NCBI RefSeq assembly: GCF_023715565.1
Contig: NZ_JAMBOJ010000001.1
Span: 1-64,000 of the forward strand
DNA length: 64,000 nucleotides
From: Cytobacillus firmus
Lineage (GTDB): Bacteria; Bacillota; Bacilli; Bacillales; Cytobacillaceae
Reading direction: 5' to 3'
A model generated the notes under the pieces. It had not been told where the DNA came from. It worked only from the letters and a program-made list of their open reading frames with translations, and ran no database searches. Both the position numbers and the translations under genes were made by a program. Position 1 is the stretch's first letter. Each line of letters begins with the position of its first letter. Below are positions 36,471 to 45,124 of the stretch, piece after piece.

Positions 36471-37049
36471 TTATTTTGAGTTTATGAAGGCCTGCTTGTT
36501 TTTAGCAAAGTAGTCCCAGCCGGACCAGATTGTAAAGAACATCGCAACCCACAGGGCAATCAGGTCAAAACGGATTGAAACCATTTCAAAAATAATATTA
36601 TGTAAAAGCAGTGCAGAAATGGCCACAATTTGAGCCCAGGTTTTTATTTTGCCAAGCTGATTAGCTGCGACTACTTCTCCATCCCCTGCCAAAACAAGCC
36701 TTAAACCTGTTACAGCAAATTCCCGGCTGATTATAATAATGACAATCCATGATGGAGCAAGGTTAAGATCAACCAGAACAATTAAGGCTGCAGAGACAAG
36801 AAGCTTGTCAGCAAGCGGATCAAGAAACTTGCCCAGGTTTGTAACCAGATTGTATTTACGGGCAAAGTAACCGTCAACCCAATCGGTAACTGAAGCAATA
36901 ATAAAAATAAGAGCTCCAATCAGATGGGTAACGGGCATTTCAGCTCCTAACAACTCTACATTTCCCCATGAAAGCTCAACGAGCATGACGAGCAGAAATA
37001 TTGGTATCAGCAAGATACGGGACACTGTAATTTTATTTGGCAGATTCAT
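36471..37049 (-). CDS. pgsA: CDP-diacylglycerol-glycerol-3-phosphate 3-phosphatidyltransferase
   Basis: Makes phosphatidylglycerol phosphate, the committed step of acidic phospholipid synthesis, in the membrane. It has 192 aa. The CDP-alcohol phosphatidyltransferase motif spans [21 protein letters not shown]-like residues (DG at about 57-58, AR at 61-62, and the [10 protein letters not shown] end). Four or more membrane segments are visible. It is downstream of rodZ and 26 nt ahead of cinA, so it probably shares the cinA transcript. Confidence 0.96.
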   Translation of the reverse strand: MNLPNKITVSRILLIPIFLLVMLVELSWGNVELLGAEMPVTHLIGALIFIIASVTDWVDGYFARKYNLVTNLGKFLDPLADKLLVSAALIVLVDLNLAPSWIVIIIISREFAVTGLRLVLAGDGEVVAANQLGKIKTWAQIVAISALLLHNIIFEMVSIRFDLIALWVAMFFTIWSGWDYFAKNKQAFINSK

Positions 37050-37146
37050 GTTTTACCTCCAAGTATATTAAATGAAGCTTCCTGCAGAAAAAGTATATGA
37101 CATTCCCTGCAATCCTTTTACTGATAATTTTTACATAAAAAGCGAA

Positions 37147-37170
37147 AATAGTCATCTAAAGATGACTATT
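37147..37170 (-). terminator. rodZ terminator overlapping its stop codon
   Basis: An 11-bp perfect stem (37147-37157 with 37160-37170) around AA. The TAG stop of rodZ (37166-37168) is inside the arm. The minus strand continues with TTCGCTTTTT. Confidence 0.75.
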
Positions 37171-38068
37171 CGGTCTTCGGCGCATACTTTATGGTTATAT
37201 CCTGCCTAACGGATTGTGAAGGCGGCACCTTATACTCAATTTTTTCGCCGTTAACATAGATTTCAGTTTGTGCCGAATTTCCGACTACAATGAAAGCTTC
37301 CGTTTCCTTTGAAAAATCTATCTTTTGGCTTTTCGTGCCGTCCTCAGTCAGCATTCCCTGGAAGAGGGAATCACCTTTGCCGTTCTTGATATTCACCCAA
37401 GTTTCTCCTGTAGACAAAACCTCGAGTTCAAACTTGTCCGCATTTTTCAATTCATAGACGGTTCCATTTCCGCTCGATTGAACCACAGCAACCTCCTGCT
37501 TTGGCTCATCCTCAGCTTCCTGGTCCTTGCCATTTTCCTCATTATCTTTGTCAGCAGATTCTTCTTCCTTTTCTGCTGATTCATCTTTTTTATTTTCGGC
37601 AAGGTTTTCAGACTCTTTTATAACTGTTTGTTCATCAGTCAAATCTGAGAGCTTCTCATCTTTATCCACCTGATCTTTGGCCCCAAGAAAATTGTATATG
37701 ACCGCAATTAGGCCAACAATGAAGACACCAATGAGAACCTTTGGAAGAATATCGAATACTTTTGAAGTCCTGCCGGAAAAATCTTTCCTGGATTGTACAC
37801 GTGATAGCTTTTCGGGAATATCATCATTCATTTGTGTTGGAATATCATCTTTATACTGTTCGAAAATTTCTTCCGGTTCAATTCCGACCGCTTCAGCGTA
37901 CTGTTTTATAAATGCCCTGACATAAAACTTTCCGGGCATCATGCTATAATCCCCGTCTTCAATTCCCACTAAATAACGTTTTTGTATTTTTGTAACCTTT
38001 TGCAGATCGTCAAGGCTCATATCTTTAGCCAGCCGCGCTTCTTTTAACCGATTGCCTAGTTCTGTCAA
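37166..38068 (-). CDS. ymfM: RodZ-like cell-shape protein YmfM
   Basis: A 300-aa bitopic membrane protein. The N-terminal helix-turn-helix (MTELGNRLKEARLAKDMSLD, about 1-70) corresponds to the MreB-binding domain of RodZ. One membrane segment lies at about 111-130 (VLIGVFIVGLIAVIYNF). A highly acidic Lys/Glu linker (about 135-200) and a C-terminal DUF4115 beta domain (about 205-290) follow. The start is TTG with AAGGTG before it. It is 21 nt from ymfK. MreBH, another cytoskeleton element, is also in this window. Confidence 0.92.
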   Translation of the reverse strand: MTELGNRLKEARLAKDMSLDDLQKVTKIQKRYLVGIEDGDYSMMPGKFYVRAFIKQYAEAVGIEPEEIFEQYKDDIPTQMNDDIPEKLSRVQSRKDFSGRTSKVFDILPKVLIGVFIVGLIAVIYNFLGAKDQVDKDEKLSDLTDEQTVIKESENLAENKKDESAEKEEESADKDNEENGKDQEAEDEPKQEVAVVQSSGNGTVYELKNADKFELEVLSTGETWVNIKNGKGDSLFQGMLTEDGTKSQKIDFSKETEAFIVVGNSAQTEIYVNGEKIEYKVPPSQSVRQDITIKYAPKTE

Positions 38069-38089
38069 TTTACAACACCTTCCAACTTA

Positions 38090-38881
38090 CTAAAAATCAA
38101 AGCCTCCAAAATCAGATTCAGAGAACATATTGTTCTTCTCTACCACATCATATGTTATCTCTTCCTCATGGTCGTGACGAAGCTCAATAATATAATCAAA
38201 ATCATTAAGAGAGTATTCAGTATTTTGCACAAAAATATCCGGATGCTCCACTACCTTAACTGCCGGGAGGCGCATAATTTCCCGGACGAGCTGCCAATGC
38301 CTTTCGTTGGCACGTCTGGTTGAGACAATTCCGTCAATTATAAACAAATTGTTTTCATTATATTCATCCTCAATCAACTGATTTCGTATCGTCTGCTTAA
38401 GCAGCGTGGATGAAACAAATAGCCAGCGTTTGTTCGCACAGACACTTGAAGCGACTATGGATTCTGTTTTTCCAACCCTTGGCATGCCTCTGATCCCTAT
38501 TAGCTTGTGCCCTTCCTGTTTAAATAATTCGGCCATAAAATCAACTAATAGCCCAAGCTCGTCCCTGACAAATCTGAACGTTTTTTTATCGTCGGCATCC
38601 CTTTGAATATATCTTCCATGGCGCACGGCCAGACGGTCCCTTAGCTTAGGCTCACGCAGCTTGATCACTTTAATAGTGTCCATGGTATTAAGAATGGACT
38701 TCAGACGTTCAATCTGTTCATGGTCTTTAGCCAAAATCAGCAAGCCTCTGCGGCCTTCATCCACTCCATTGATCGTGACAATATTAATGGAAAGCATACC
38801 TAGCAGGGAAGAAATGTCACCAAGCAAGCCGGGACGATTCTTTTGGATTTCATATTCCAAATACCATTCTGTTTTCTCCAC
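38090..38881 (-). CDS. ymfK: DUF3388 family protein YmfK
   Basis: A 263-aa conserved Bacillus protein of unknown function (DUF3388). The N-terminal 75 residues look like an ACT-type fold (WYLEYEIQKNRPGLLGDI). A P-loop-like GMPRVGKTESIV is near 130, and a Walker B-like segment NLFIIDGIVS is near 187. The domain layout suggests a nucleotide-binding regulator, but this is inference. The start is GTG with AGGAGGAGG before it. The next gene is rodZ and the preceding unit is ymfJ. Confidence 0.9.
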   Translation of the reverse strand: MEKTEWYLEYEIQKNRPGLLGDISSLLGMLSINIVTINGVDEGRRGLLILAKDHEQIERLKSILNTMDTIKVIKLREPKLRDRLAVRHGRYIQRDADDKKTFRFVRDELGLLVDFMAELFKQEGHKLIGIRGMPRVGKTESIVASSVCANKRWLFVSSTLLKQTIRNQLIEDEYNENNLFIIDGIVSTRRANERHWQLVREIMRLPAVKVVEHPDIFVQNTEYSLNDFDYIIELRHDHEEEITYDVVEKNNMFSESDFGGFDF

Positions 38882-39071
38882 CGGAAAACCTCCTCCTGCA
38901 CGATGCGCATGTGTCAGCGCATTTTATATGTATATGCAACTCATTTTTGTATGTAAAATTTTATTAAACTTATCCTAAATTTTCATCTAGGTACTATAAT
39001 ATATGATTTTTTGCCAATAGGAAAGGAAAAACCGTTTGGACGGAAAGGAAATGTTTCCTGGAGAAAAAGCG

Positions 39072-39095
39072 AAAAGAGAGGCAATCCTCTCTTTT
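39072..39095 (-). terminator. ymfJ terminator
   Basis: AAAAGAGAGG (39072-39081) pairs with CCTCTCTTTT (39086-39095) around a 4-nt loop. The minus strand continues with CGCTTTTTC. Confidence 0.85.
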
Positions 39096-39115
39096 CACTG
39101 ATTACTATTATTTTC

Positions 39116-39373
39116 TTAGTGGGTACCATCGTTTTGAACAAGCTTTACCATCATATTGGCAATGGCATGCTGCTCCTCAGGGCTTGCTACAGACCAGAGA
39201 TCAGCCAGGATTTTTTCCTGGTCATTTTTTGGCTCTACTTGCTTGGCTAAATAATCGCCGATCTGATAAGCAAGGTCATTTACTGTTTCCTTATTCAATC
39301 CCTGATCGATTCCCTGATGAAGACGATCGCCAAGGAAATCTTTCCATTGCTGCCAGTTATCTAGTACAGACAT
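39116..39373 (-). CDS. ymfJ: DUF3243 family protein YmfJ
   Basis: An 85-aa helical protein of the DUF3243 family (NWQQWKDFLGDRLHQGID and YLAKQVEPKNDQEKILADLW). Function is unknown. It is encoded between ymfI and ymfK with AAAGGAGG before the ATG. A 115-nt gap separates it from ymfI. Confidence 0.92.
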   Translation of the reverse strand: MSVLDNWQQWKDFLGDRLHQGIDQGLNKETVNDLAYQIGDYLAKQVEPKNDQEKILADLWSVASPEEQHAIANMMVKLVQNDGTH

Positions 39374-39488
39374 AATTTTGCCTCCTTTAAATGTTGTACA
39401 ATTATATTGTGCTTAAGGCCTGAATAAAATATGCATACACATAGACATGACTAAAAAAATATGTGACACTTCTTAGAACGATCGGCAG

Positions 39489-40211
39489 TTACGTATACCA
39501 GCCTCCATTAACTGCCATGACCTGCCCGGTAATATAAGAGGCATTTTCAGAAAGAAGAAAGGAAATGACATTGGCTATGTCTGCAGGCAGGGCAAGCCTG
39601 CCCATAGGAATTTCACTTTTTACAGTTTCTAGCTCTTCTTCAGTAAAATCCTTCAGCATATCCGTCTCAACTGCACCCGGGGCAATAGCATTAACCCTCA
39701 CCCCGTTCAGGGCAACCTCCTTGCTTAAAGCTTTTGCAAATGCAATTTGTGCACCTTTTGCAGCCGAATAAGCAACTTCACAAGCGGCACCCGTCTGGCC
39801 CCATATCGAAGATACTAATACGATATTTCCGCTGCCCTTTGATAAAAGTTTCGGCAGAAGCTCTTTCGTCAGGAGAATTGGTGAGGTCACATGAATGTTC
39901 ATCAGAGCTTCCATTTCCGTTTGCTGTATTTCAGTAAGAAGTCCATATTGAGCTGTTCCGCTATTATGGATAATAGTATCAAGTGAAAATATATTAGAAA
40001 TAACTTTTTTATACCCGCCTGGTACAGACAGGTCTGCCTGAATCGGAATAAATTCTCCGCCAAAGCTTTGCAGGCGGTCCAGAAGCCTGTTGATCCCCTC
40101 CTCATTTTGATTGTAATGCAAATAAAGCGAATAGCCTTCTTCTGCCAGTTTAACGCTGACTGCCTGGCCGATTCCCCCGCTCGCTCCAGTAATTAATGCA
40201 AATTTCCTCAT
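39489..40211 (-). CDS. ymfI: Short-chain dehydrogenase/reductase YmfI (FabG-like)
   Basis: A 240-aa NAD(P)-dependent SDR with the nucleotide-binding TGASGGIG (8-15), NNAG-like HNSGTAQ, and the catalytic Ser in VLVSSIWG with YSAAKGA (Tyr-x3-Lys). The close of the Rossmann fold is NVISFLLSENASYITGQ. It resembles 3-oxoacyl-ACP reductase; the real substrate is unknown. The frame is open upstream to 40274, but the ATG at 40211 has GGGAGGA in front, and the extra region holds a terminator hairpin. It follows the M16 peptidase genes. Confidence 0.92.
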   Translation of the reverse strand: MRKFALITGASGGIGQAVSVKLAEEGYSLYLHYNQNEEGINRLLDRLQSFGGEFIPIQADLSVPGGYKKVISNIFSLDTIIHNSGTAQYGLLTEIQQTEMEALMNIHVTSPILLTKELLPKLLSKGSGNIVLVSSIWGQTGAACEVAYSAAKGAQIAFAKALSKEVALNGVRVNAIAPGAVETDMLKDFTEEELETVKSEIPMGRLALPADIANVISFLLSENASYITGQVMAVNGGWYT

Positions 40212-40230
40212 TTCATATCCTCCCGAAAAA

Positions 40231-40259
40231 AGCAAAGCGCCATTTAAAGGCGCTCTGCT
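40231..40259 (-). terminator. Terminator between ymfH and ymfI
   Basis: AGCGCC (40236-40241) pairs with GGCGCT (40249-40254), extended by AGC/GCT across a 2x2 internal loop. The minus strand continues with TTTTTTCGGG. It lies just upstream of the ymfI ribosome binding site, so it should reduce read-through into ymfI. Confidence 0.7.
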
Positions 40260-40270
40260 GAAACTGCTTT

Positions 40271-41560
40271 TCATTTCTTAGGGACAACCTGACAAACCGT
40301 AAACCGTTCTTCACTTATCAAATTACCAGCCGCTTTTTCCACATCCTCAAGTGTGATGCTTTCAAGAGTCGGCACAACATCAAATAAATCCATTTCGTTA
40401 AAAGCATACCGGGTAAATTGGTTAGCGATATATTCCGGTGAATTGACAGCCCGCAGGAATGCACCTATTTTCTTCTTTTTTGTCCGATTAAGTGTTTCCT
40501 GTGAAATAGCTCCCTTTTCCCTGGCGTCCAGGAGCATCTTTTGCAGTGCTTCAGCCAAGCGGTCAGGATCGTTTGTGTCTCCGCCAACCATGGCAAATCC
40601 AAAGCCTTGCTCCTGTGTATAATCAAAGGAGAATGTGTCATCAATTAAACCTTCACTATACAGTGAGCTGTAATGCTCAGAGCTTTTACCGAAAAAGATA
40701 TCCAGCAGCACATTTAGGCTCAGCTCATTTTTTAACATTTCTTTGCCGGACTGATTTGCAGTACTGCTCTTTATCCCGACCAGGCACTTTGAGGTCTGTA
40801 CATTCATCTCAAGAACTTTTTTCTTTTTGGCCGATTCAGAAGGCTCTTCTTCGAATTGGCGTTTGATTTCCGGTATCTCTTTATAATCCTTCTTGCTTTG
40901 ATTATCCCTCACCTGAGACATAATCTGATTAGGATCAACGGGACCGACAATGAACAGCAGCATGTTGCTAGGGTGGTAGAAAGTCTCATAGCATTCATAA
41001 AGCATATCCTTCGTGATATGTGAAATGGACTCGATCGTACCAGCGATATCGATTTTAACAGGGTGGTTCTTGAACATATTTTCTATCAGTCCAAAATATA
41101 AGCGCCAGTCAGGATTGTCATCATACATGGTTATTTCCTGGCCGATGATGCCTTTCTCTTTTTCAACAGTCTTTTCTGTAAAATATGGATCCTGCACAAA
41201 ATCAATCAGCGTTTCAAGGTTCATCTCTACATTGGACGTGCTGGAAAATAGATAAGCTGTCCTTGTGAAAGATGTAAAAGCATTAGCTGAAGCTCCTTGC
41301 TTGCTGAATTGCTGGAACACATCCCCGTCTTCTTTCTCAAATAGCTTATGCTCCAAAAAATGTGCAATCCCATCGGGAACTTTTACAAATTCCTCTTTTC
41401 CGGGGGGGAGAAAATGATTGTCGATTGAGCCATACTTTGTCGTAAAGGTGGCATAGGTCTTGTTAAAACCCTTTTTCGGCAGAATAAATACATCCAGCCC
41501 ATTTTCAAGTTTTTCATGATACAGCTCTTCTTGAAGCTGGTCAAAATTGATTTTTTCCAT
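40271..41560 (-). CDS. ymfH: M16 zinc peptidase YmfH (active-site subunit)
   Basis: A 429-aa insulinase-family peptidase. The inverted zinc motif HFLEH is at 67-71, with a downstream metal-ligand glutamate in the EKGIIGQEI region. The C-terminal domain lacks the Arg/Tyr substrate pair of M16 partners. It overlaps ymfF by one base (TAATG), implying a heterodimer of two subunits. Substrates are unknown. AAAGGAGG precedes the ATG. Confidence 0.92.
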   Translation of the reverse strand: MEKINFDQLQEELYHEKLENGLDVFILPKKGFNKTYATFTTKYGSIDNHFLPPGKEEFVKVPDGIAHFLEHKLFEKEDGDVFQQFSKQGASANAFTSFTRTAYLFSSTSNVEMNLETLIDFVQDPYFTEKTVEKEKGIIGQEITMYDDNPDWRLYFGLIENMFKNHPVKIDIAGTIESISHITKDMLYECYETFYHPSNMLLFIVGPVDPNQIMSQVRDNQSKKDYKEIPEIKRQFEEEPSESAKKKKVLEMNVQTSKCLVGIKSSTANQSGKEMLKNELSLNVLLDIFFGKSSEHYSSLYSEGLIDDTFSFDYTQEQGFGFAMVGGDTNDPDRLAEALQKMLLDAREKGAISQETLNRTKKKKIGAFLRAVNSPEYIANQFTRYAFNEMDLFDVVPTLESITLEDVEKAAGNLISEERFTVCQVVPKK

Positions 41561-42840
41561 TACTTGCCCGCCTCCTTTCCTGTCAGAAAGTACACAGTAT
41601 CCATACTGACCTTCTTGGCTATTGCGGCAATTTCCTCTTTTGTTACCTTATCCATTTCATTCATCCAGGTTTGAAGGGTAATTTCTTTCCCTGACACAAC
41701 ATTATGGTAAAGGACCTCGACAATCCCGCGTGCTGTATCAACAGTCTCCAGAAGCTGATTTTTAATGACTGCTTTGGTCTGTTCCATTTCCTGTTCTGTA
41801 AAGTCACCATTCTTCATAGCATCCAGTTGCTCTTTAATAATACTCACTGCCTGGTCATAGTTGCTGTTATCGATTCCGGACATCACCATCATTAGCCCTT
41901 TATGGCTTTCCAGACGGCTGGCTACGTAGTATGCGAGACTAGCTTTTTCCCGGACGTTCAAGAACAATTTTGAATGAGAAAACCCTCCGAAGATTCCATT
42001 AAATACCTGAAGCGCATAATATTCCGGATCACCGTAAACGACATTTGTCCGGTAGCCGATATTTAGTTTTCCCTGCTTCACATCTTGTTCTTCCCGAACT
42101 TCGTTTACAGAATCCTTCGTTCTAACAGAGGATGCAGGCGCTGTCTGTGGTGTTCTCTTCTCAAAGGTTAAAAGCTCCCCTGCGTAGGTTTCGGCGTCTG
42201 CCTCTTCCACGTCACCTATAACATATAAATCAAGCTCATCCTCCGCCAATGCCTGCTGATAATATTCATAAAGGCTTTGAGGAGTAATATTGTCCACATC
42301 TTCTTTCTCGCCATGCACATGCAGTGCATACGGCTCTTCTTTGCACATTTCCTGAACCAGGCGGAAATTGGAATAACGCATTTTATCATCATAAACTGAT
42401 TGAATACGCTGTATAAGTGTCCTTTTTTCTTTTTCAACTGTATCCTCGTCAAAAGCGCCTTCATGCACATTTGGCTTTGTCAGAATTTCCGCTAAAAACT
42501 GGAATGCCTTTTTCAGAAGAGGAGTTGGATCTGAAAGGAATTTTTCGTTCGCGATTTCAACTGATATGGTAATGACATGGTACTCGCCCTTTTTCGCCAA
42601 ATCGACAAAAAGCGTTGCACCATATAATTCATCAAGGTAAGCCCGAAGCTTTCCGGTTGAAGGGTAGGACGAACTGCTGCTCTGCAATACATGAGGCAGT
42701 AGGGATCTTAATGTAACTGTATTCTTTTTAAGTGGGGCTTTCATTTTCCAAACCAGGGTATTGGTTTTATATTTCTCTGTTTTAACCACGTGAAGGTTAT
42801 AGCCATTCATGGCTTTTACGGATTCAGAGATTATGGCCAT
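41560..42840 (-). CDS. ymfF: M16-family protein YmfF (non-catalytic partner)
   Basis: A 426-aa insulinase-family protein. Where the zinc motif should be, residues 50-54 read HVLQS, so the catalytic Glu and second His are missing. It keeps the substrate-binding segment with SHSKLFLNVREKASLAYYV (the Arg/Tyr pair). This is the arrangement of heterodimeric M16 enzymes, with YmfH supplying the active site. It is the first gene of the ymfFH unit. AGGAGG precedes the ATG and a promoter lies 130 nt upstream. Confidence 0.92.
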   Translation of the reverse strand: MAIISESVKAMNGYNLHVVKTEKYKTNTLVWKMKAPLKKNTVTLRSLLPHVLQSSSSSYPSTGKLRAYLDELYGATLFVDLAKKGEYHVITISVEIANEKFLSDPTPLLKKAFQFLAEILTKPNVHEGAFDEDTVEKEKRTLIQRIQSVYDDKMRYSNFRLVQEMCKEEPYALHVHGEKEDVDNITPQSLYEYYQQALAEDELDLYVIGDVEEADAETYAGELLTFEKRTPQTAPASSVRTKDSVNEVREEQDVKQGKLNIGYRTNVVYGDPEYYALQVFNGIFGGFSHSKLFLNVREKASLAYYVASRLESHKGLMMVMSGIDNSNYDQAVSIIKEQLDAMKNGDFTEQEMEQTKAVIKNQLLETVDTARGIVEVLYHNVVSGKEITLQTWMNEMDKVTKEEIAAIAKKVSMDTVYFLTGKEAGK

Positions 42841-42968
42841 GTCTTTTCCTCCTGTCAGTAGATTGATGAGTCAAAAGTAAGGTCAATTGTAAATAGAGGG
42901 AGCATCCCCTGTATGTAAACACTTTACTGCTATCTTCTATAATATCCTTTGTAATAAATCATATTCTT

Positions 42969-42998
42969 ACTATACCTTGCCCTATTTCTTTATTTCAA
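42969..42998 (-). promoter_or_regulatory. ymfFH sigma-A promoter
   Basis: On the minus strand TTGAAA (42993-42998), an 18-nt spacer and TATAGT (42969-42974). Confidence 0.6.
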
Positions 42999-43072
42999 GT
43001 TATTGGCTGTATTGGAAGGTTTATATATTTTTTTATAAGTGATGGTTTTAATAATAATATGTACAATAAAAA

Positions 43073-43096
43073 CCCCATTTCCAAAAAGAAATGGGG
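43073..43096 (-). terminator. nup operon terminator
   Basis: CCCCATTTC (43073-43081) pairs with GAAATGGGG (43088-43096). The minus strand continues with TTTTTATTG, 9 nt after nupQ. Confidence 0.85.
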
Positions 43097-43105
43097 CTTT
43101 TTGTA

Positions 43106-44065
43106 TTAACGTTTTCCCTTGATATAAGGTGTACCAGATGCTTTCGGGGCATCCGCACGCCCGATGAAACCAGTTAATGCCAGAATCGTTAAAACATATG
43201 GCGCGATGAGAAGATAGACATTTGGAATATTCTCAAGGAATGGAAGGCTGGAGCCGATAATGCTTAAGCTTTGCGCAAATCCGAAGAACAAAGCTGCGCC
43301 CATAACACCTAGCGGATGCCACTTACCGAAGATCAGTGCTGCTAGAGCCATAAAGCCTTGGCCGCTGATGGTTGCATGCCCGAAGTCCGAAGAAATCGAT
43401 TGTGCGTAAACGCCGCCGCCAATTCCTGCAAGTGCTCCTGAGATTAAAACCCCAATATATCTCATCCTTGTTACATTGATACCCATTGTATCCGCAGCCA
43501 TTGGATGTTCACCAACCGCCCGAAGCCTTAATCCGAATGGAGTCTTAAACATCACAAACCAGGCAAGGAATGCAACAGCAATGGCCACGAATGAAGTATA
43601 ATATGTGTTTGAGAAGAACAATTTACCAATAACAGGTATGTCACTCAAAAATGGAATATCCACTTTGCTGAATCCTTTTTGAATGATATCGGTCTGGCCT
43701 TTTCCATAAATGAATTTAACCAGAAACAGTGCTGCACCTATTGCCAGAAGGTTAATCGCAACCCCTGACACAACTTGGTCTGCTCTAAAGGTGATAGAAG
43801 CAACAGCATGCAGGATGGATAGCAGAGCTCCAACAACCATAGCTGCGAGTAATGCAACCCAAGGTGTCATGCTGCCAAATATATCAACAAATGTAAGGTT
43901 AAAAACAATAGCAGTGAAAGCACCAATTACCATTAAGCCTTCTAATCCAATATTTACAACACCGGAGCTTTCTGAGAAGTTTCCGCCCAATCCAGTGAAA
44001 ATAAGCGGGGCTGCCCAAAGCAAAGTTGATGGAATAATAATTAATAAGATTTCCATTAAGCCCAC
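43106..44065 (-). CDS. nupQ: Nucleoside ABC transporter permease NupQ
   Basis: A 319-aa inner-membrane permease of the branched-chain/ribose-type family with about 8-9 membrane segments. IGLEGLMVIGAFTA near 40 and GISGALAGIGGGVYAQS-type sequence near 215 mark it. With NupP it forms the channel of a guanosine/nucleoside importer (by homology to B. subtilis NupNOPQ, formerly YufNOPQ). The start is GTG with GGGGGTGA. It abuts nupP without a gap. Confidence 0.9.
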   Translation of the reverse strand: MGLMEILLIIIPSTLLWAAPLIFTGLGGNFSESSGVVNIGLEGLMVIGAFTAIVFNLTFVDIFGSMTPWVALLAAMVVGALLSILHAVASITFRADQVVSGVAINLLAIGAALFLVKFIYGKGQTDIIQKGFSKVDIPFLSDIPVIGKLFFSNTYYTSFVAIAVAFLAWFVMFKTPFGLRLRAVGEHPMAADTMGINVTRMRYIGVLISGALAGIGGGVYAQSISSDFGHATISGQGFMALAALIFGKWHPLGVMGAALFFGFAQSLSIIGSSLPFLENIPNVYLLIAPYVLTILALTGFIGRADAPKASGTPYIKGKR

Positions 44066-45124
44066 TTACTTCACCCCCTTTTTGCTAATACGGTCAATAA
44101 AGATGCGAATCATATAGCTTGCTGCTACAAAGAACACGATAAGAGCAATGATAATATCAACTAGTTCATTTGGAACTCCAGCTTCAAGCGGCATGTTTAA
44201 GGCGCCGACCTTCAAGCTACCGAATAGCAATGCTGCAAAAATAATTCCAATTGGACCATTTCCGCCTAAGAGAGCTACCGCGATTCCGTCAAAACCTACT
44301 CCGGTAAAGCCGCCCTTTATGGCTGCATAGCCAAATGTACCCAACGCTTCCATCGCACCCGCAAGTCCTGCAAATGCTCCTGAGATGACCATTGATAGGA
44401 TGATATTTCTGCTGACGCTCATGCCTGCATATTCAGATGCATGCTGGTTAAAGCCTACAGCACGCAATTCGTATCCCTTAGACGTTTTTTCTAATAGGAA
44501 CCACATAATAAACACACATGCTAAAGCGATTAAAATTCCCCAATGCAAACGAGAATAATCGGTTAACCCCTCAAGAAAAGGGGAACGCAATGATGCAGAC
44601 TCTGCAATCATCTCGGACCGGTCACTTTTCTCTGAAAGAACCGTACGTATTATATAGTTGGTTACATGCAAAGCCACGTAATTCATCATGATCGTGACAA
44701 TTACTTCATGCACTTTAAACTTGGCTTTCAAAAGGCCTGGTATAAATGCCCATAGAGCGCCAGCAGCTGCAGCAGCGAGAACCGCTAGCGGCAAATGGAT
44801 GAACTTTGGAAGTTCAAATGCAACCCCTACCCAAACAGCTGCAAGCCAACCAACTATCAGCTGTCCTTCAACACCGATATTAAATAAGCCTGTACGGAAA
44901 GCAAATGCAACCGCCAAACCGGCAAGGATATAAGGAGTCACCTGTCTGATTACTTCACCAGTATAGTAGATTTCTCCGAAAGCACCGTTCCATAGGGCAA
45001 TAAATGCAGATCCGGCATTATACCCTGTTGCTATCATAATGATTGTCCCTACTAATACACCGAGGAGAACGGCAACTAGAGGTACGACAATATTCTTCAT
45101 GCGATTAGACATGGTTTTCGCCAC
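44066..45124 (-). CDS. nupP: Nucleoside ABC transporter permease NupP
   Basis: A 352-aa permease partner of NupQ with about 9-10 hydrophobic segments; NIGVEGQLIVGWLAAVW (near 80) and the SGAFAGLAGAMEALGTFG segment (near 240) are conserved. It overlaps the 3' end of nupO by 20 bp, so the genes are translationally coupled. Confidence 0.92.
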   Translation of the reverse strand: MAKTMSNRMKNIVVPLVAVLLGVLVGTIIMIATGYNAGSAFIALWNGAFGEIYYTGEVIRQVTPYILAGLAVAFAFRTGLFNIGVEGQLIVGWLAAVWVGVAFELPKFIHLPLAVLAAAAAGALWAFIPGLLKAKFKVHEVIVTIMMNYVALHVTNYIIRTVLSEKSDRSEMIAESASLRSPFLEGLTDYSRLHWGILIALACVFIMWFLLEKTSKGYELRAVGFNQHASEYAGMSVSRNIILSMVISGAFAGLAGAMEALGTFGYAAIKGGFTGVGFDGIAVALLGGNGPIGIIFAALLFGSLKVGALNMPLEAGVPNELVDIIIALIVFFVAASYMIRIFIDRISKKGVK

